Part shown: positions 1 to 5,522 of the stretch, in pieces
Numbering within the stretch: the stretch's first letter is position 1
Layout of the letters: each line of letters begins with the position of its first letter
Notes under the pieces: generated by a model
Seen by the model: the letters and a program-made list of their open reading frames with translations, nothing else
The model's database searches: none
What the model was told of the DNA's origin: nothing
Program-made: the position numbers and the translations under genes
Assembly: GCA_025936595.1 (NCBI GenBank)
Contig: JAICTB010000160.1
Coordinates: forward strand, 1 to 5,522
Reading direction: 5' to 3'
DNA length: 5,522 nt
DNA from: Thermoleophilia bacterium
GTDB taxonomy: Bacteria; Actinomycetota; Thermoleophilia; Gaiellales; Gaiellaceae

Positions 1-225
1 CCGGTGCTCGGCTCGAACGTCGGCGGCATCCCCGACCTCGTCACCGACGGCGTCGACGGGGTGCTCTTCGAGCCGACGCCGGAGGGAATCGCGCAGGGGC
101 TGCGCCTGCTCGGCGACGCCGTCGCGCTGGAGCGCCTGGCAGCGAACGCGCGCGCCGCCGGCGAGCGGTGGCTCGTCACGCCGGAGGAGTACGCCGCGCG
201 CATGCGGGAGCTGGTCGACGCGTGA
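1..225 (+). CDS. Glycosyltransferase family 4, C-terminal fragment (5' end outside window)
   Basis: The reading frame is open from base 1 and ends at the TGA at 223-225, giving the last 74 residues of a protein that begins upstream. The visible part starts with PVLGSNVGGIPDLV, followed by DGVDGVLFEP. This is the stretch that follows the EX7E donor-binding motif in GT4 (GT-B fold, retaining) enzymes: a conserved glycine pair, then a G-x-L-F/V-x-P strand and a C-terminal helical tail. The enzyme would transfer a sugar from a nucleotide donor to a growing glycan in the cytoplasm; donor and acceptor cannot be told from this piece. Its stop codon overlaps the GTG start of the next gene (GTGA, 222-225), so the two are probably translationally coupled. 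The family call is fairly secure, but the catalytic residues lie outside the window. Confidence 0.85.
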   Translation, partial: PVLGSNVGGIPDLVTDGVDGVLFEPTPEGIAQGLRLLGDAVALERLAANARAAGERWLVTPEEYAARMRELVDA

Positions 226-1217
226 GGCTCGTCGTCGTCACACAGCGTGTCGATCCGGACGATCCGGCGCTCGGGGCGACGGTGCCGATGCTGCGGGCGC
301 TCGCGGCGCGTGTCGACGAGCTCGTTGTGCTCACGCTTGCCTCGCGTGAGGCGGGGCTGCCGGCGAACGTGCGGGTCAAGTCGATCGCGGCGCCGAACCA
401 GGCGCTGCGCGGGCTGCGGTTCGCGGCGGCCCTCGCGCCGGAGCTGCGCACCCGGCCGGTCGCGGTGCTCGCGCACATGTCGCCCATCTACGCCGTGCTC
501 GCGGCGCCGTTGGCGCGCCCGCTGCGTGTGCCGCTCCTGCTCTGGTTCACGCACTGGCGGGCGTCGCGGATGCTGCGTGCGGCCGAGCGCGTATCGACAC
601 GCGTCCTCACGGTCGACCGCCGCTCGTTCCCGCTCGCGTCGCGCAAGGTCGTGCCGATCGGGCACGGCATCGACGTGTCCGCGATCCCGTGCGTCGAGCA
701 GGCTGACGGCGCGCTGCGGCTGCTCGCACTCGGCCGCACCTCGCCCGCGAAGGGGCTCGACACGATCGTCGACGCGGTGTCGCTCCTGCCCGATGCGCCC
801 GTCGAGCTCGAGCTGCGCGGCCCGTCGCTGACCGCCGAGGAGCGTGCGTACCGTGCGCGGCTCGGGCGCGTCGAGGACGCGGTCCCCCGGAGCGAGATCG
901 CCGCCGTCTATCAGCGAGCCGGAGCCCTGGTCAACAACATGCGGAGCGGCGCACTCGACAAGGTCGTCTTCGAGGCCGCGGCCGCGTGCCTGCCGGTGCT
1001 CGTGTCGAATCCCGGCTTCGACGAGCTCGTCGCCGGCATCGAGCCTGCCCTGATGTTCCCGCAGGACGACGCGCGCGCACTCGCCGAGCGCATCCGCGCT
1101 CTCGTCGCAGCCGGCCCCGCCGCACGCCGGGGAATCGGGCGTGAGCTGCGAGCGCGTGTGGAGCGCGACCACTCGGTCGAGCACTGGGCGGACCGGGTCG
1201 TCGAGGCGCTCGGATGA
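222..1217 (+). CDS. Glycosyltransferase family 4 with a divergent EX7E motif
   Basis: A 331-residue protein, slightly short for GT4 (usually about 350-400). The GTG start at 222 gives the N-terminal strand MRLVVVTQRVD expected of a GT-B fold; an upstream ATG at 168 in this frame would only add residues that shadow the previous gene. A weak GGGAG lies at 206-210, and the start sits in a GTGA overlap. The N-terminal domain (about 1-145) should bind the acceptor. The C-terminal domain has the donor-phosphate motif GRTSPAKG (171-178, Arg172 and Lys177) and a GALDKVVFEA segment (243-252). In this segment Glu251 matches the second Glu of EX7E, but the first Glu position is Gly243. From memory, a G-S/A-L-D-K form occurs in some GT4 branches, so the enzyme may still be active. 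IGHGID at 146-151 marks the interdomain region. It probably extends the same glycan as its neighbours. Donor sugar unknown. Confidence 0.88.
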   Translation: MRLVVVTQRVDPDDPALGATVPMLRALAARVDELVVLTLASREAGLPANVRVKSIAAPNQALRGLRFAAALAPELRTRPVAVLAHMSPIYAVLAAPLARPLRVPLLLWFTHWRASRMLRAAERVSTRVLTVDRRSFPLASRKVVPIGHGIDVSAIPCVEQADGALRLLALGRTSPAKGLDTIVDAVSLLPDAPVELELRGPSLTAEERAYRARLGRVEDAVPRSEIAAVYQRAGALVNNMRSGALDKVVFEAAAACLPVLVSNPGFDELVAGIEPALMFPQDDARALAERIRALVAAGPAARRGIGRELRARVERDHSVEHWADRVVEALG

Positions 1218-2326
1218 CGCGCGTCCTGCACGTGCAGAAGGTCTCCGGCATCTCGGGCTCGGAGGCGCATCTGCTCTCGCTGCTTCCCGGCCTGCGCGGG
1301 CTCGGCTTCGACGCCGAGATGCTCGTGCTGCACGAAGGCGAGGCCGGGGCCGCCGCGTTCGTCGACGCGATGCGCGCGGCGGAGGTGCCGACCTCGTCGC
1401 TGCGGTTGCGTTTCGACGTCGACCCGCTCGTCTTCGCGCGGCTCCTCGGCCGTCGCGGCGACATCGTCCACACGCATCTCGTGCATGCAGACGTGCTCGG
1501 GCTGCCGGCGGCGGCGCTCGCTCGCGTGCCCGTGCGCGTGTCGACGAAGCACGGGTTCAACGAGTTCAGGGCGAACCGGGCCTTTGCCGCCGCCGACCGG
1601 CTCGCAGCGCGGTTCGCGCACCGCCAGATCGCAATCTCGGCGGGTCTCGCGCACTACCTGGCGGAGACGCAGGGATACGCGAGTGATGCGTTCACGGTCG
1701 TGCACTACGGGATCGACGCCGGAGCCGAGCCGCCGCCGCCGCCGCCCGCGCCGCGTCTCGTCGCGGTGGGACGGCTGATCCCGATCAAGGGCTTCGACGT
1801 CCTGTTGCAGGCGTTCGGACGCGCGCGCGTCGACGTGCCGGAGCTGACCCTGGAGCTCGCGGGGGCGGGACCGCTCGACCTCGAGCTGCGCGCCGCCGCG
1901 CCCGAGGGCATGGCGCTGCTCGGCCGCGTTACGCCGATCTCTGCCGTCTACGAGCGCAACGCGATCGTCGTCGTCCCCTCGCGCGGCGAGGGCTTCGGCA
2001 TGGTCGCGCTCGAAGCCGCCGAGCGCGGGCGCGCCGCAATCGTCTCCGGCGTCGGTGGGTTGCCGGAGATCGTCGAGCACGAACGGACCGGTCTCGTCGT
2101 CCCGCCCGGTGACGTCGAGGCGCTGGCCGCCTCGATCGTCTCGCTCGCGCGGGATCCGGAGCGTGTCGCCGTGCTCGGCGCGGCCGCGCGGCGGCGTGCC
2201 CTCGATCAGTTCTCGTCGGCGGCGGCGACCGAAGGCGTCGCGCGGGTGTATCGAGAGGAGCTCACGAGACGCTCCACGGCGCCCGCAGCGAGCAGCACGA
2301 GCAGGAAGTCGAACGGCACGCGGTAG
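1214..2326 (+). CDS. Glycosyltransferase family 4 (retaining, GT-B fold)
   Basis: A 370-residue GT4 protein. The ATG at 1214 overlaps the previous stop (ATGA) and has GAGG at 1203-1206, seven bases upstream. The N-terminal domain opens with RVLHVQKVSGISGSEAHL, where SGSE stands in for the usual GGxE loop, and continues with HTHLVHADVLG (86-96) and STKHGFNEF (110-118). A run of six prolines (173-178) links it to the C-terminal domain. That domain has VGRLIPIKGFDVLL (185-198, Arg187 and Lys192 for donor phosphate), LAGAGPL (215-221) and a complete EX7E motif (Glu259 and Glu267 in PSRGEGFGMVALEAAE). GVGGLPEIV follows at 279-287. It would transfer a sugar from a nucleotide donor to a lipid-linked glycan in the cytoplasm. 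The family-like part ends near residue 353 (base 2272); the last 17 Ser/Ala/Arg-rich residues are antisense to the convergent membrane gene and are probably dispensable. Confidence 0.93.
   Translation: MTRVLHVQKVSGISGSEAHLLSLLPGLRGLGFDAEMLVLHEGEAGAAAFVDAMRAAEVPTSSLRLRFDVDPLVFARLLGRRGDIVHTHLVHADVLGLPAAALARVPVRVSTKHGFNEFRANRAFAAADRLAARFAHRQIAISAGLAHYLAETQGYASDAFTVVHYGIDAGAEPPPPPPAPRLVAVGRLIPIKGFDVLLQAFGRARVDVPELTLELAGAGPLDLELRAAAPEGMALLGRVTPISAVYERNAIVVVPSRGEGFGMVALEAAERGRAAIVSGVGGLPEIVEHERTGLVVPPGDVEALAASIVSLARDPERVAVLGAAARRRALDQFSSAAATEGVARVYREELTRRSTAPAASSTSRKSNGTR
1730..1747 (+). repeat. (CCG) trinucleotide run encoding a hexaproline linker
   Basis: Five CCG codons and one CCC lie in frame and encode Pro173-Pro178 of the GT4 enzyme, at the junction of its two Rossmann domains. 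A trinucleotide run of this kind can gain or lose units by slippage without breaking the frame, so linker length may vary between strains (inference). Confidence 0.7.
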
Positions 2327-3543
2327 CGCGTCGTCCCGGCGAAGATCATCGCCGCGACCGTGTTGTAGGCGAGGAGCAGGACCGCGAGCAGGACGAACAC
2401 GCGGTCGAGTGCAAATGCGAGCCCGGCGAGCGCGAGCACCATCACCGGGATCGTCCAGACCGGCTCGGCGAACCGCCGCGCCTCGTCGCGCCACGTGCCG
2501 GCGCCCGAGCGGCCCTGCGTCTCGTGCACGCGCGGGTCCCAGAGAAGCTGCGCCGACTGTCCCGCGAGCTTTGCCTTCTCGCCCGGATGGTGCTCCATGT
2601 AGCGCACGGCGAGATTCTCGAACCGGTTCATCTGCGCGCACTCGTCGACCGGGGGATAGGTCCCGGTCTGGTGGTAGATCGCCGCGGCGTCCTCCGGGGT
2701 CGGCGGGAACGACGAGGGCTGCGGAACGTCGTCGATCCACTTGCCCGCCGCGAGCGTTGCGTACGTGTTCGGGTTGTTCGCCTTCCATAGCGCGCGGGCG
2801 TCGGTCGTGATCGCGAAGCAACCGAGCTGCACGTCGTTGCGCACGAGCCACGGCGCGACGACGACGCCCGCCGTGACCAGGATCGCGACGGTGCCGAGCA
2901 CACGGGTGCCGGGCCGGATCAGGAGGATCGCGGCGAGCAGGACCGGCACGAGCACGAGCCGAGAGTTTCCGAGGATCGCGAGCCCGCACAGCGCGCCGAG
3001 CAGCACGCGGAGGAGCAGCGAGTCGCGCCGCAACGCGAGGAGTGTCACGAAGACGATGGCTGCGAGCACGACCTGGTCCGTGATCTCGCGGTTCACGTGC
3101 ACGTCGTGCCAGATCAGGTACGGATTGAGCGTCGCGACGATCGCCGCGAGCGCAGCGAGCCGTGGCACGATCAGTCGCGCGCTCAGGTAGACGAGGACGG
3201 CCGTCGCGGCGGCGAGGACGATCTGCGCGACGCCGACGACCTCCCACGACCGTCCGAAGATCCAGTACAGCGGGACGAGGAAGTAACCGTAGAGCGGCTG
3301 CGTCGAGGCGGACGGGTGCCCGGCGACGAAGCCGAACGTCCCAGACGCGACGAACGTGCGCGCGAAGTCGTCGCTCTTCTCGGTGTAGGCGCTGAGGATC
3401 GCCCCGCGCTCGGCCGCGAGGACCACGAGACGCGGCACGACCGCGGCCGCGACGACGAGGACGGTCCAGAAGGTTGATCGGTGATTACCGCCGTTGCGGG
3501 GAGGGTCTGCACCAAGCGGGGTGGTCGACGTGACCGAGGTCAA
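2206..3543 (-). CDS. Polytopic membrane glycosyltransferase, GT39/PMT-like
   Basis: From the TTG at 3543 this is a 445-residue protein with about 10-11 hydrophobic segments (near 25-44, 83-97, 102-122, 129-145, 155-171, 176-192, 196-209, 215-234, 362-379, 382-401, 404-426). Family-like signs are DDFARTF after the first segment (Asp58 and Asp59, where GT-C enzymes carry a catalytic Asp in the first outer loop), QPLYGYFLVPLYWIFG, the APWLVRND ending of a membrane segment, and WKANNPNTY (253-261). A hydrophilic outer loop (about 235-361) and TTRYRVPFDFLLVLL near the C-terminus also fit. GT39-type enzymes move a sugar from a polyprenyl-phosphate donor to an acceptor outside the membrane; the substrate here is unknown. 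The frame is open to an ATG at 3642 (478 residues), but that adds an Arg/Cys-rich stretch built from a tandem repeat and leaves only 18 bp to the divergent gene, so I prefer TTG. Neither start has a convincing Shine-Dalgarno site. Confidence 0.82.
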   Translation of the reverse strand: MTSVTSTTPLGADPPRNGGNHRSTFWTVLVVAAAVVPRLVVLAAERGAILSAYTEKSDDFARTFVASGTFGFVAGHPSASTQPLYGYFLVPLYWIFGRSWEVVGVAQIVLAAATAVLVYLSARLIVPRLAALAAIVATLNPYLIWHDVHVNREITDQVVLAAIVFVTLLALRRDSLLLRVLLGALCGLAILGNSRLVLVPVLLAAILLIRPGTRVLGTVAILVTAGVVVAPWLVRNDVQLGCFAITTDARALWKANNPNTYATLAAGKWIDDVPQPSSFPPTPEDAAAIYHQTGTYPPVDECAQMNRFENLAVRYMEHHPGEKAKLAGQSAQLLWDPRVHETQGRSGAGTWRDEARRFAEPVWTIPVMVLALAGLAFALDRVFVLLAVLLLAYNTVAAMIFAGTTRYRVPFDFLLVLLAAGAVERLVSSSRYTRATPSVAAADEN

Positions 3544-3558
3544 GGCCGGTTGGCCTTG
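3541..3558. repeat. Perfect inverted repeat over the probable start of the membrane glycosyltransferase gene
   Basis: CAAGGCC (3541-3547) and GGCCTTG (3552-3558) are exact reverse complements around the loop GGTT. One further G·T pair (3540/3559) and a G-C pair (3539/3560) can extend the stem. Read on the - strand, the last three bases of the stem (3543 down to 3541) are the TTG start codon preferred for the membrane gene, and the other arm carries AAGG, its only weak Shine-Dalgarno-like sequence. It could be a start-occluding mRNA hairpin or a protein-binding operator. There is no T-run beside it, so it is not a standard intrinsic terminator. Confidence 0.55.
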
Positions 3559-3660
3559 GCGGCGGGCGCAGCGGGCGCAGCGGGCGCGATGCGCCGTGTG
3601 CAGGCCCCCATCCGCGACAGCGGTGAATTGCCGATCGACCATCTATTGCGTGGTGACAAG
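3544..3660. promoter_or_regulatory. Divergent intergenic region, presumed to hold promoters for both directions
   Basis: Two units are transcribed away from each other here, so promoters for both are expected in or near this stretch (inference). The 3' part, about 3622-3660, is noticeably more A/T-rich than the surrounding DNA (for example GAATTG at 3625-3630 and ATCTATTG at 3641-3648), which suits promoter DNA. I could not find a convincing -35/-10 pair with correct spacing on either strand, so no promoter is placed. The region also contains the 9-bp tandem repeat and the flank of the inverted repeat described separately. Confidence 0.4.
3562..3588. repeat. Three tandem 9-bp units (GCGGGCGCA)
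   Basis: GCGGGCGCA at 3562-3570 is repeated exactly at 3571-3579 and again at 3580-3588 with the last A changed to G. It lies in the divergent region between the membrane glycosyltransferase and the deacetylase-like gene. Immediately after it, GGCGC-GAT-GCGCC (3583-3595) is a small inverted repeat. If the membrane gene started at 3642, the repeat would encode a Cys-Ala-Arg iteration, which looks non-functional and argues for the later start. Confidence 0.65.
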
Positions 3661-4410
3661 ATGCGCATGGTGGAGGGCCTTGAACGCTACGCCGTCGTCT
3701 CCTGCCACGTCGAGCGACCGCTCGACGACCGCGTGTGGGCCGCGTTCGAGCGACTGCTCGCCCGGCGTCCCGGCGGGTTCGCGATCACGGCGCTGATCCG
3801 CCCGCCGCATGCCGGCTCCGGCGAGGACGCCGAGCTCTGGCTCGACCGCGCGCGCCGCGCCGCCGAGCTGGGGCCGCTCGGCCATCACACGCACTGGGGC
3901 GGACCGACGCAGGCGCGACCGGTGGCGCCCGGCGACGCGGCGGAAACCGTGCGGAAGGAGGCCGCCTGGTTGCGTGCACACGCGCTCGAGCCGCGTTATT
4001 TCTGCGGCGGCGGCTGGTATCTCGACGAGCCGGTCGCGGAGACGCTGGCCTCGCTCGGCTACGTCGACTGCTCCGCGACGACGTTTCGCCAGGACTACCT
4101 CGCGCCCGGCGCACCGCGGCTCCAGCTGCCGGGGCCGCGCCGCGTGCGCCTGCCGAGCGGCGCCGAGCTGCTCGAACTGCCGGCGACGCATTCGGTCGGG
4201 ATGCTCGGCCGGGGGCTGCTGCGGCTCCGGGGGCTCGTGCACGTGCACTTCCACGACTGGGAGCTCGCAGACCGCCGGCGTGCGACCGCCATCGCGTCGC
4301 TCCTGCGCGTGCTCGGGCTCCTGCGACACCCGCTCTCGGCCGACGAGCTCGCCCATCGCGGCGCACGCGCGGCGGAGATCTCCTGGGCCGAAGCTACGAT
4401 CGCCTCGTGA
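3661..4410 (+). CDS. Polysaccharide deacetylase-like protein (NodB-type, tentative)
   Basis: From the ATG at 3661 this is a 249-residue protein with no clear signal peptide. The frame is open back to 3481, but that part is antisense to the membrane gene. An ATG at 3589 would give a 273-residue form, yet its extra codons use G/C less at third positions than the gene body. A weak GGTGA at 3652-3656 precedes 3661; an ATG at 3667 is also possible. Features that recall NodB-fold carbohydrate esterases are LGHHTHWGG (73-81, His75/76/78 as a candidate metal site), YFCGGGWYLDEP (113-124) followed by ETLASLGYVDCSATT, PATHSVG (174-180), and HVHFHDWEL (194-202) near the end. The usual N-terminal TFDD motif is not obvious; SCHVERPLDD (14-23) is the best match. 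It would remove acetyl groups from a glycan. Its GTGA overlap with the next gene supports a shared role. A metal-dependent hydrolase of another kind is the main alternative. Confidence 0.75.
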   Translation: MRMVEGLERYAVVSCHVERPLDDRVWAAFERLLARRPGGFAITALIRPPHAGSGEDAELWLDRARRAAELGPLGHHTHWGGPTQARPVAPGDAAETVRKEAAWLRAHALEPRYFCGGGWYLDEPVAETLASLGYVDCSATTFRQDYLAPGAPRLQLPGPRRVRLPSGAELLELPATHSVGMLGRGLLRLRGLVHVHFHDWELADRRRATAIASLLRVLGLLRHPLSADELAHRGARAAEISWAEATIAS

Positions 4411-5522
4411 GCATCAGCCGCCCGGCCGACGACGTCCGCGCCGTCCGGCCGTACCTCTTCTCGGCGTCGCCCTTCCGGACGCTCGCACGCCGGGTGGCAT
4501 CGATTGCGGCGCTCGCCGCCATCGACATCGGAGGTCTCGTGATCGGCCTCTACGGCGCGCTTGCGATCCGGTCGCTGCTCTTCGATCCGAAGCCCGTTCT
4601 CTGGGGGCTCCTCTGGAACCACGAGACGGACTGGCTCGCGTTTCTGATCCTGCTGCTCGTGCTCGTCTTCTGGCGCGCCGGCCTGTACGCGCCGCGCGAG
4701 CTACGCGAGGGCGCGGGCCGGGTCGTGCCGAGCGTCTTCCTCGTCTCGGCGCTCGCGCTCGCGTTCGCCGTCGGCACCGGCCAGCACTTCACGACCTTCG
4801 GCCTCTACGTCGTCGGCGCGGTGCTCGTGGCCGCCATGATCGGCCTCTTCCGCGCGAGCTACGAGCTCGTCACCGGTTCCGTGCTCCGCGCCGTCGGCGT
4901 GCGCCGCAGGGCGGTGCTCGTCGGCGACGAGAGCGCGCGGCGCCACCTGCGCGAGACGCTCGGGACGAGTCGAGGTGGCATCGTCTACGAGTTCGCCGGC
5001 GAGATCGACCCGGGCCCGATGGTGGAAGCCACACTGGCCGGCCCGCAGCTGGACGAGCTGATCGTCGCCGACGCGGGACTCGACGAGGCGCGGCTGCTCG
5101 AGATCGTCGACGCTGCCCACCGGCGCGGCGTCAAGGTGCGCGTCGCGCCGCGCACGACCGAGCTGCTGATCGAGCGCGGCGAGTACGTCCCGGGGCACGG
5201 CATCCCGCTCTTCGAGCTGCGGCCGCCGATCTTCGCGGGCACCGACTGGGCGACGAAGCGAACGTTCGACCTGGTCGTCGGCGCGCTGATCGTCGTCGGC
5301 GGGCTGCCCGTCTGGCTGCTGATCGCGGCCGCGATCAAGCTCACGTCGCGCGGGCCGGTCCTCTATTCGGACCGCCGCGTCGGGCTCGCCGAGCGACCGT
5401 TCGAGATGCTCAAGTTCAGGACGATGGTGCGCGGCGCCGAGGGGCAGAAGGCGGGGCTCGAGCATGCGAACGAGGCGACCGGGCCGCTGTTCAAGATCCG
5501 CGACGACCCGCGCGTGACCGCG
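4407..5522 (+). CDS. Polyprenyl-phosphate glycosylphosphotransferase (WbaP/CpsE-type initiating enzyme), 3' end outside window
   Basis: From the GTG at 4407 the frame is open for 372 codons to the last base, so the C-terminus is missing. The GTG overlaps the deacetylase stop (GTGA, 4407-4410). No good Shine-Dalgarno site is close, so translation may depend on coupling. The N-terminal half has about four membrane segments (near 31-53, 73-90, 106-125, 131-149). A Rossmann-like region follows (about 166-250, starting RRRAVLVGDESARRH). The catalytic part begins with KRTFDLVVGALIVVGG (284-299), then a hydrophobic segment, GPVLYSDRRVG (316-326), FEMLKFRTM (332-340) and FKIRDDPRVTA (362-372). This order is that of long-form bacterial sugar transferases, which move a sugar-1-phosphate from a UDP-sugar onto undecaprenyl phosphate to start a repeat unit. 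The SLDELPQ-type segment expected next lies outside the window. The sugar is not predictable from this fragment. Confidence 0.93.
   Translation, partial: MSISRPADDVRAVRPYLFSASPFRTLARRVASIAALAAIDIGGLVIGLYGALAIRSLLFDPKPVLWGLLWNHETDWLAFLILLLVLVFWRAGLYAPRELREGAGRVVPSVFLVSALALAFAVGTGQHFTTFGLYVVGAVLVAAMIGLFRASYELVTGSVLRAVGVRRRAVLVGDESARRHLRETLGTSRGGIVYEFAGEIDPGPMVEATLAGPQLDELIVADAGLDEARLLEIVDAAHRRGVKVRVAPRTTELLIERGEYVPGHGIPLFELRPPIFAGTDWATKRTFDLVVGALIVVGGLPVWLLIAAAIKLTSRGPVLYSDRRVGLAERPFEMLKFRTMVRGAEGQKAGLEHANEATGPLFKIRDDPRVTA

Noticed and set aside
247..831. + strand open frame of 194 codons inside the second GT4 gene
   Set aside because: The product is almost entirely Arg, Ser and Cys, typical of the wrong frame of a GC-rich gene.
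911..3247. Very long - strand open frame (778 codons)
   Set aside because: It runs antisense through two GT4 genes and overlaps the membrane glycosyltransferase in another frame. The product is Arg/Asp/Ala-rich with no recognisable domain, which is the usual shadow in high-GC DNA.
3523..3535. GGTC-GACGT-GACC short inverted repeat
   Set aside because: Only four bases per arm, within the probable coding sequence of the membrane gene; expected by chance in this composition.
3539..3560. Intrinsic terminator at the perfect inverted repeat
   Set aside because: No T-rich run follows on either strand, and it lies at the 5' ends of both flanking genes.
3481..3660. N-terminal extension of the deacetylase-like gene to an ATG at 3481
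   Set aside because: The extension is antisense to the N-terminal coding region of the membrane glycosyltransferase, is low in complexity (Ala/Gly repeats from the tandem repeat) and precedes the first family-like residues.
3622..3660. Sigma-70-type promoter in the A/T-richer stretch
   Set aside because: TTGCCG at 3628 and the TATTGC/TCTATT sequences near 3642-3649 are too close together to form a -35/-10 pair, and no TANNNT box was found on either strand.
3643..4356. - strand open frame of 237 codons opposite the deacetylase-like gene
   Set aside because: The + strand frame has coherent motifs and the overlapping stop/start; the - strand product is Arg/Ala/Glu-rich with no domain.
4701..5465. 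- strand open frame of 254 codons
   Set aside because: It is antisense to the glycosylphosphotransferase, whose + strand frame carries clear family motifs. The product is highly charged and low in complexity.

Overview
This high-GC window looks like part of an extracellular polysaccharide (capsule, exopolysaccharide or surface glycan) biosynthesis cluster. The strong G/C preference at third codon positions, GTG and possible TTG starts, and four-base stop/start overlaps suggest a high-GC actinobacterial lineage. A Thermoleophilia-like organism is possible, but this is inferred from composition and gene style only; no marker gene here settles the taxonomy.

Layout. Positions 1-2326 carry three family-4 (GT-B fold) glycosyltransferases on the + strand: the C-terminal end of one, then two complete genes, each joined to the previous one by a 4-base overlap (GTGA at 222-225, ATGA at 1214-1217). 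Positions 2206-3543 (possibly to 3642) carry, on the - strand, a polytopic membrane glycosyltransferase of the GT39/PMT type. It meets the last GT4 gene tail to tail with a 121-bp coding overlap. A short divergent region (about 3544-3660) with a hairpin-forming inverted repeat and a 9-bp tandem repeat separates it from a second + strand pair: a polysaccharide-deacetylase-like gene (3661-4410) and, overlapping it by GTGA at 4407-4410, a polyprenyl-phosphate glycosylphosphotransferase. The latter stays open to the end of the window (4407-5522, 372 codons, no stop).

How they may work together (inference from families). The glycosylphosphotransferase would load the first sugar phosphate onto a polyprenyl phosphate carrier at the inner face of the membrane. 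The GT4 enzymes would extend the chain from nucleotide sugars in the cytoplasm. The GT39-like membrane enzyme could add a sugar from a polyprenyl-linked donor on the outer face, and the deacetylase-like protein could trim acetyl groups from the glycan. No flippase, polymerase or export gene is visible.

I do not see a clearly undescribed system. The points most worth a second look are the convergent coding overlap, the stem-loop over the likely start codon of the membrane glycosyltransferase, and the altered EX7E motif in the second GT4 enzyme.
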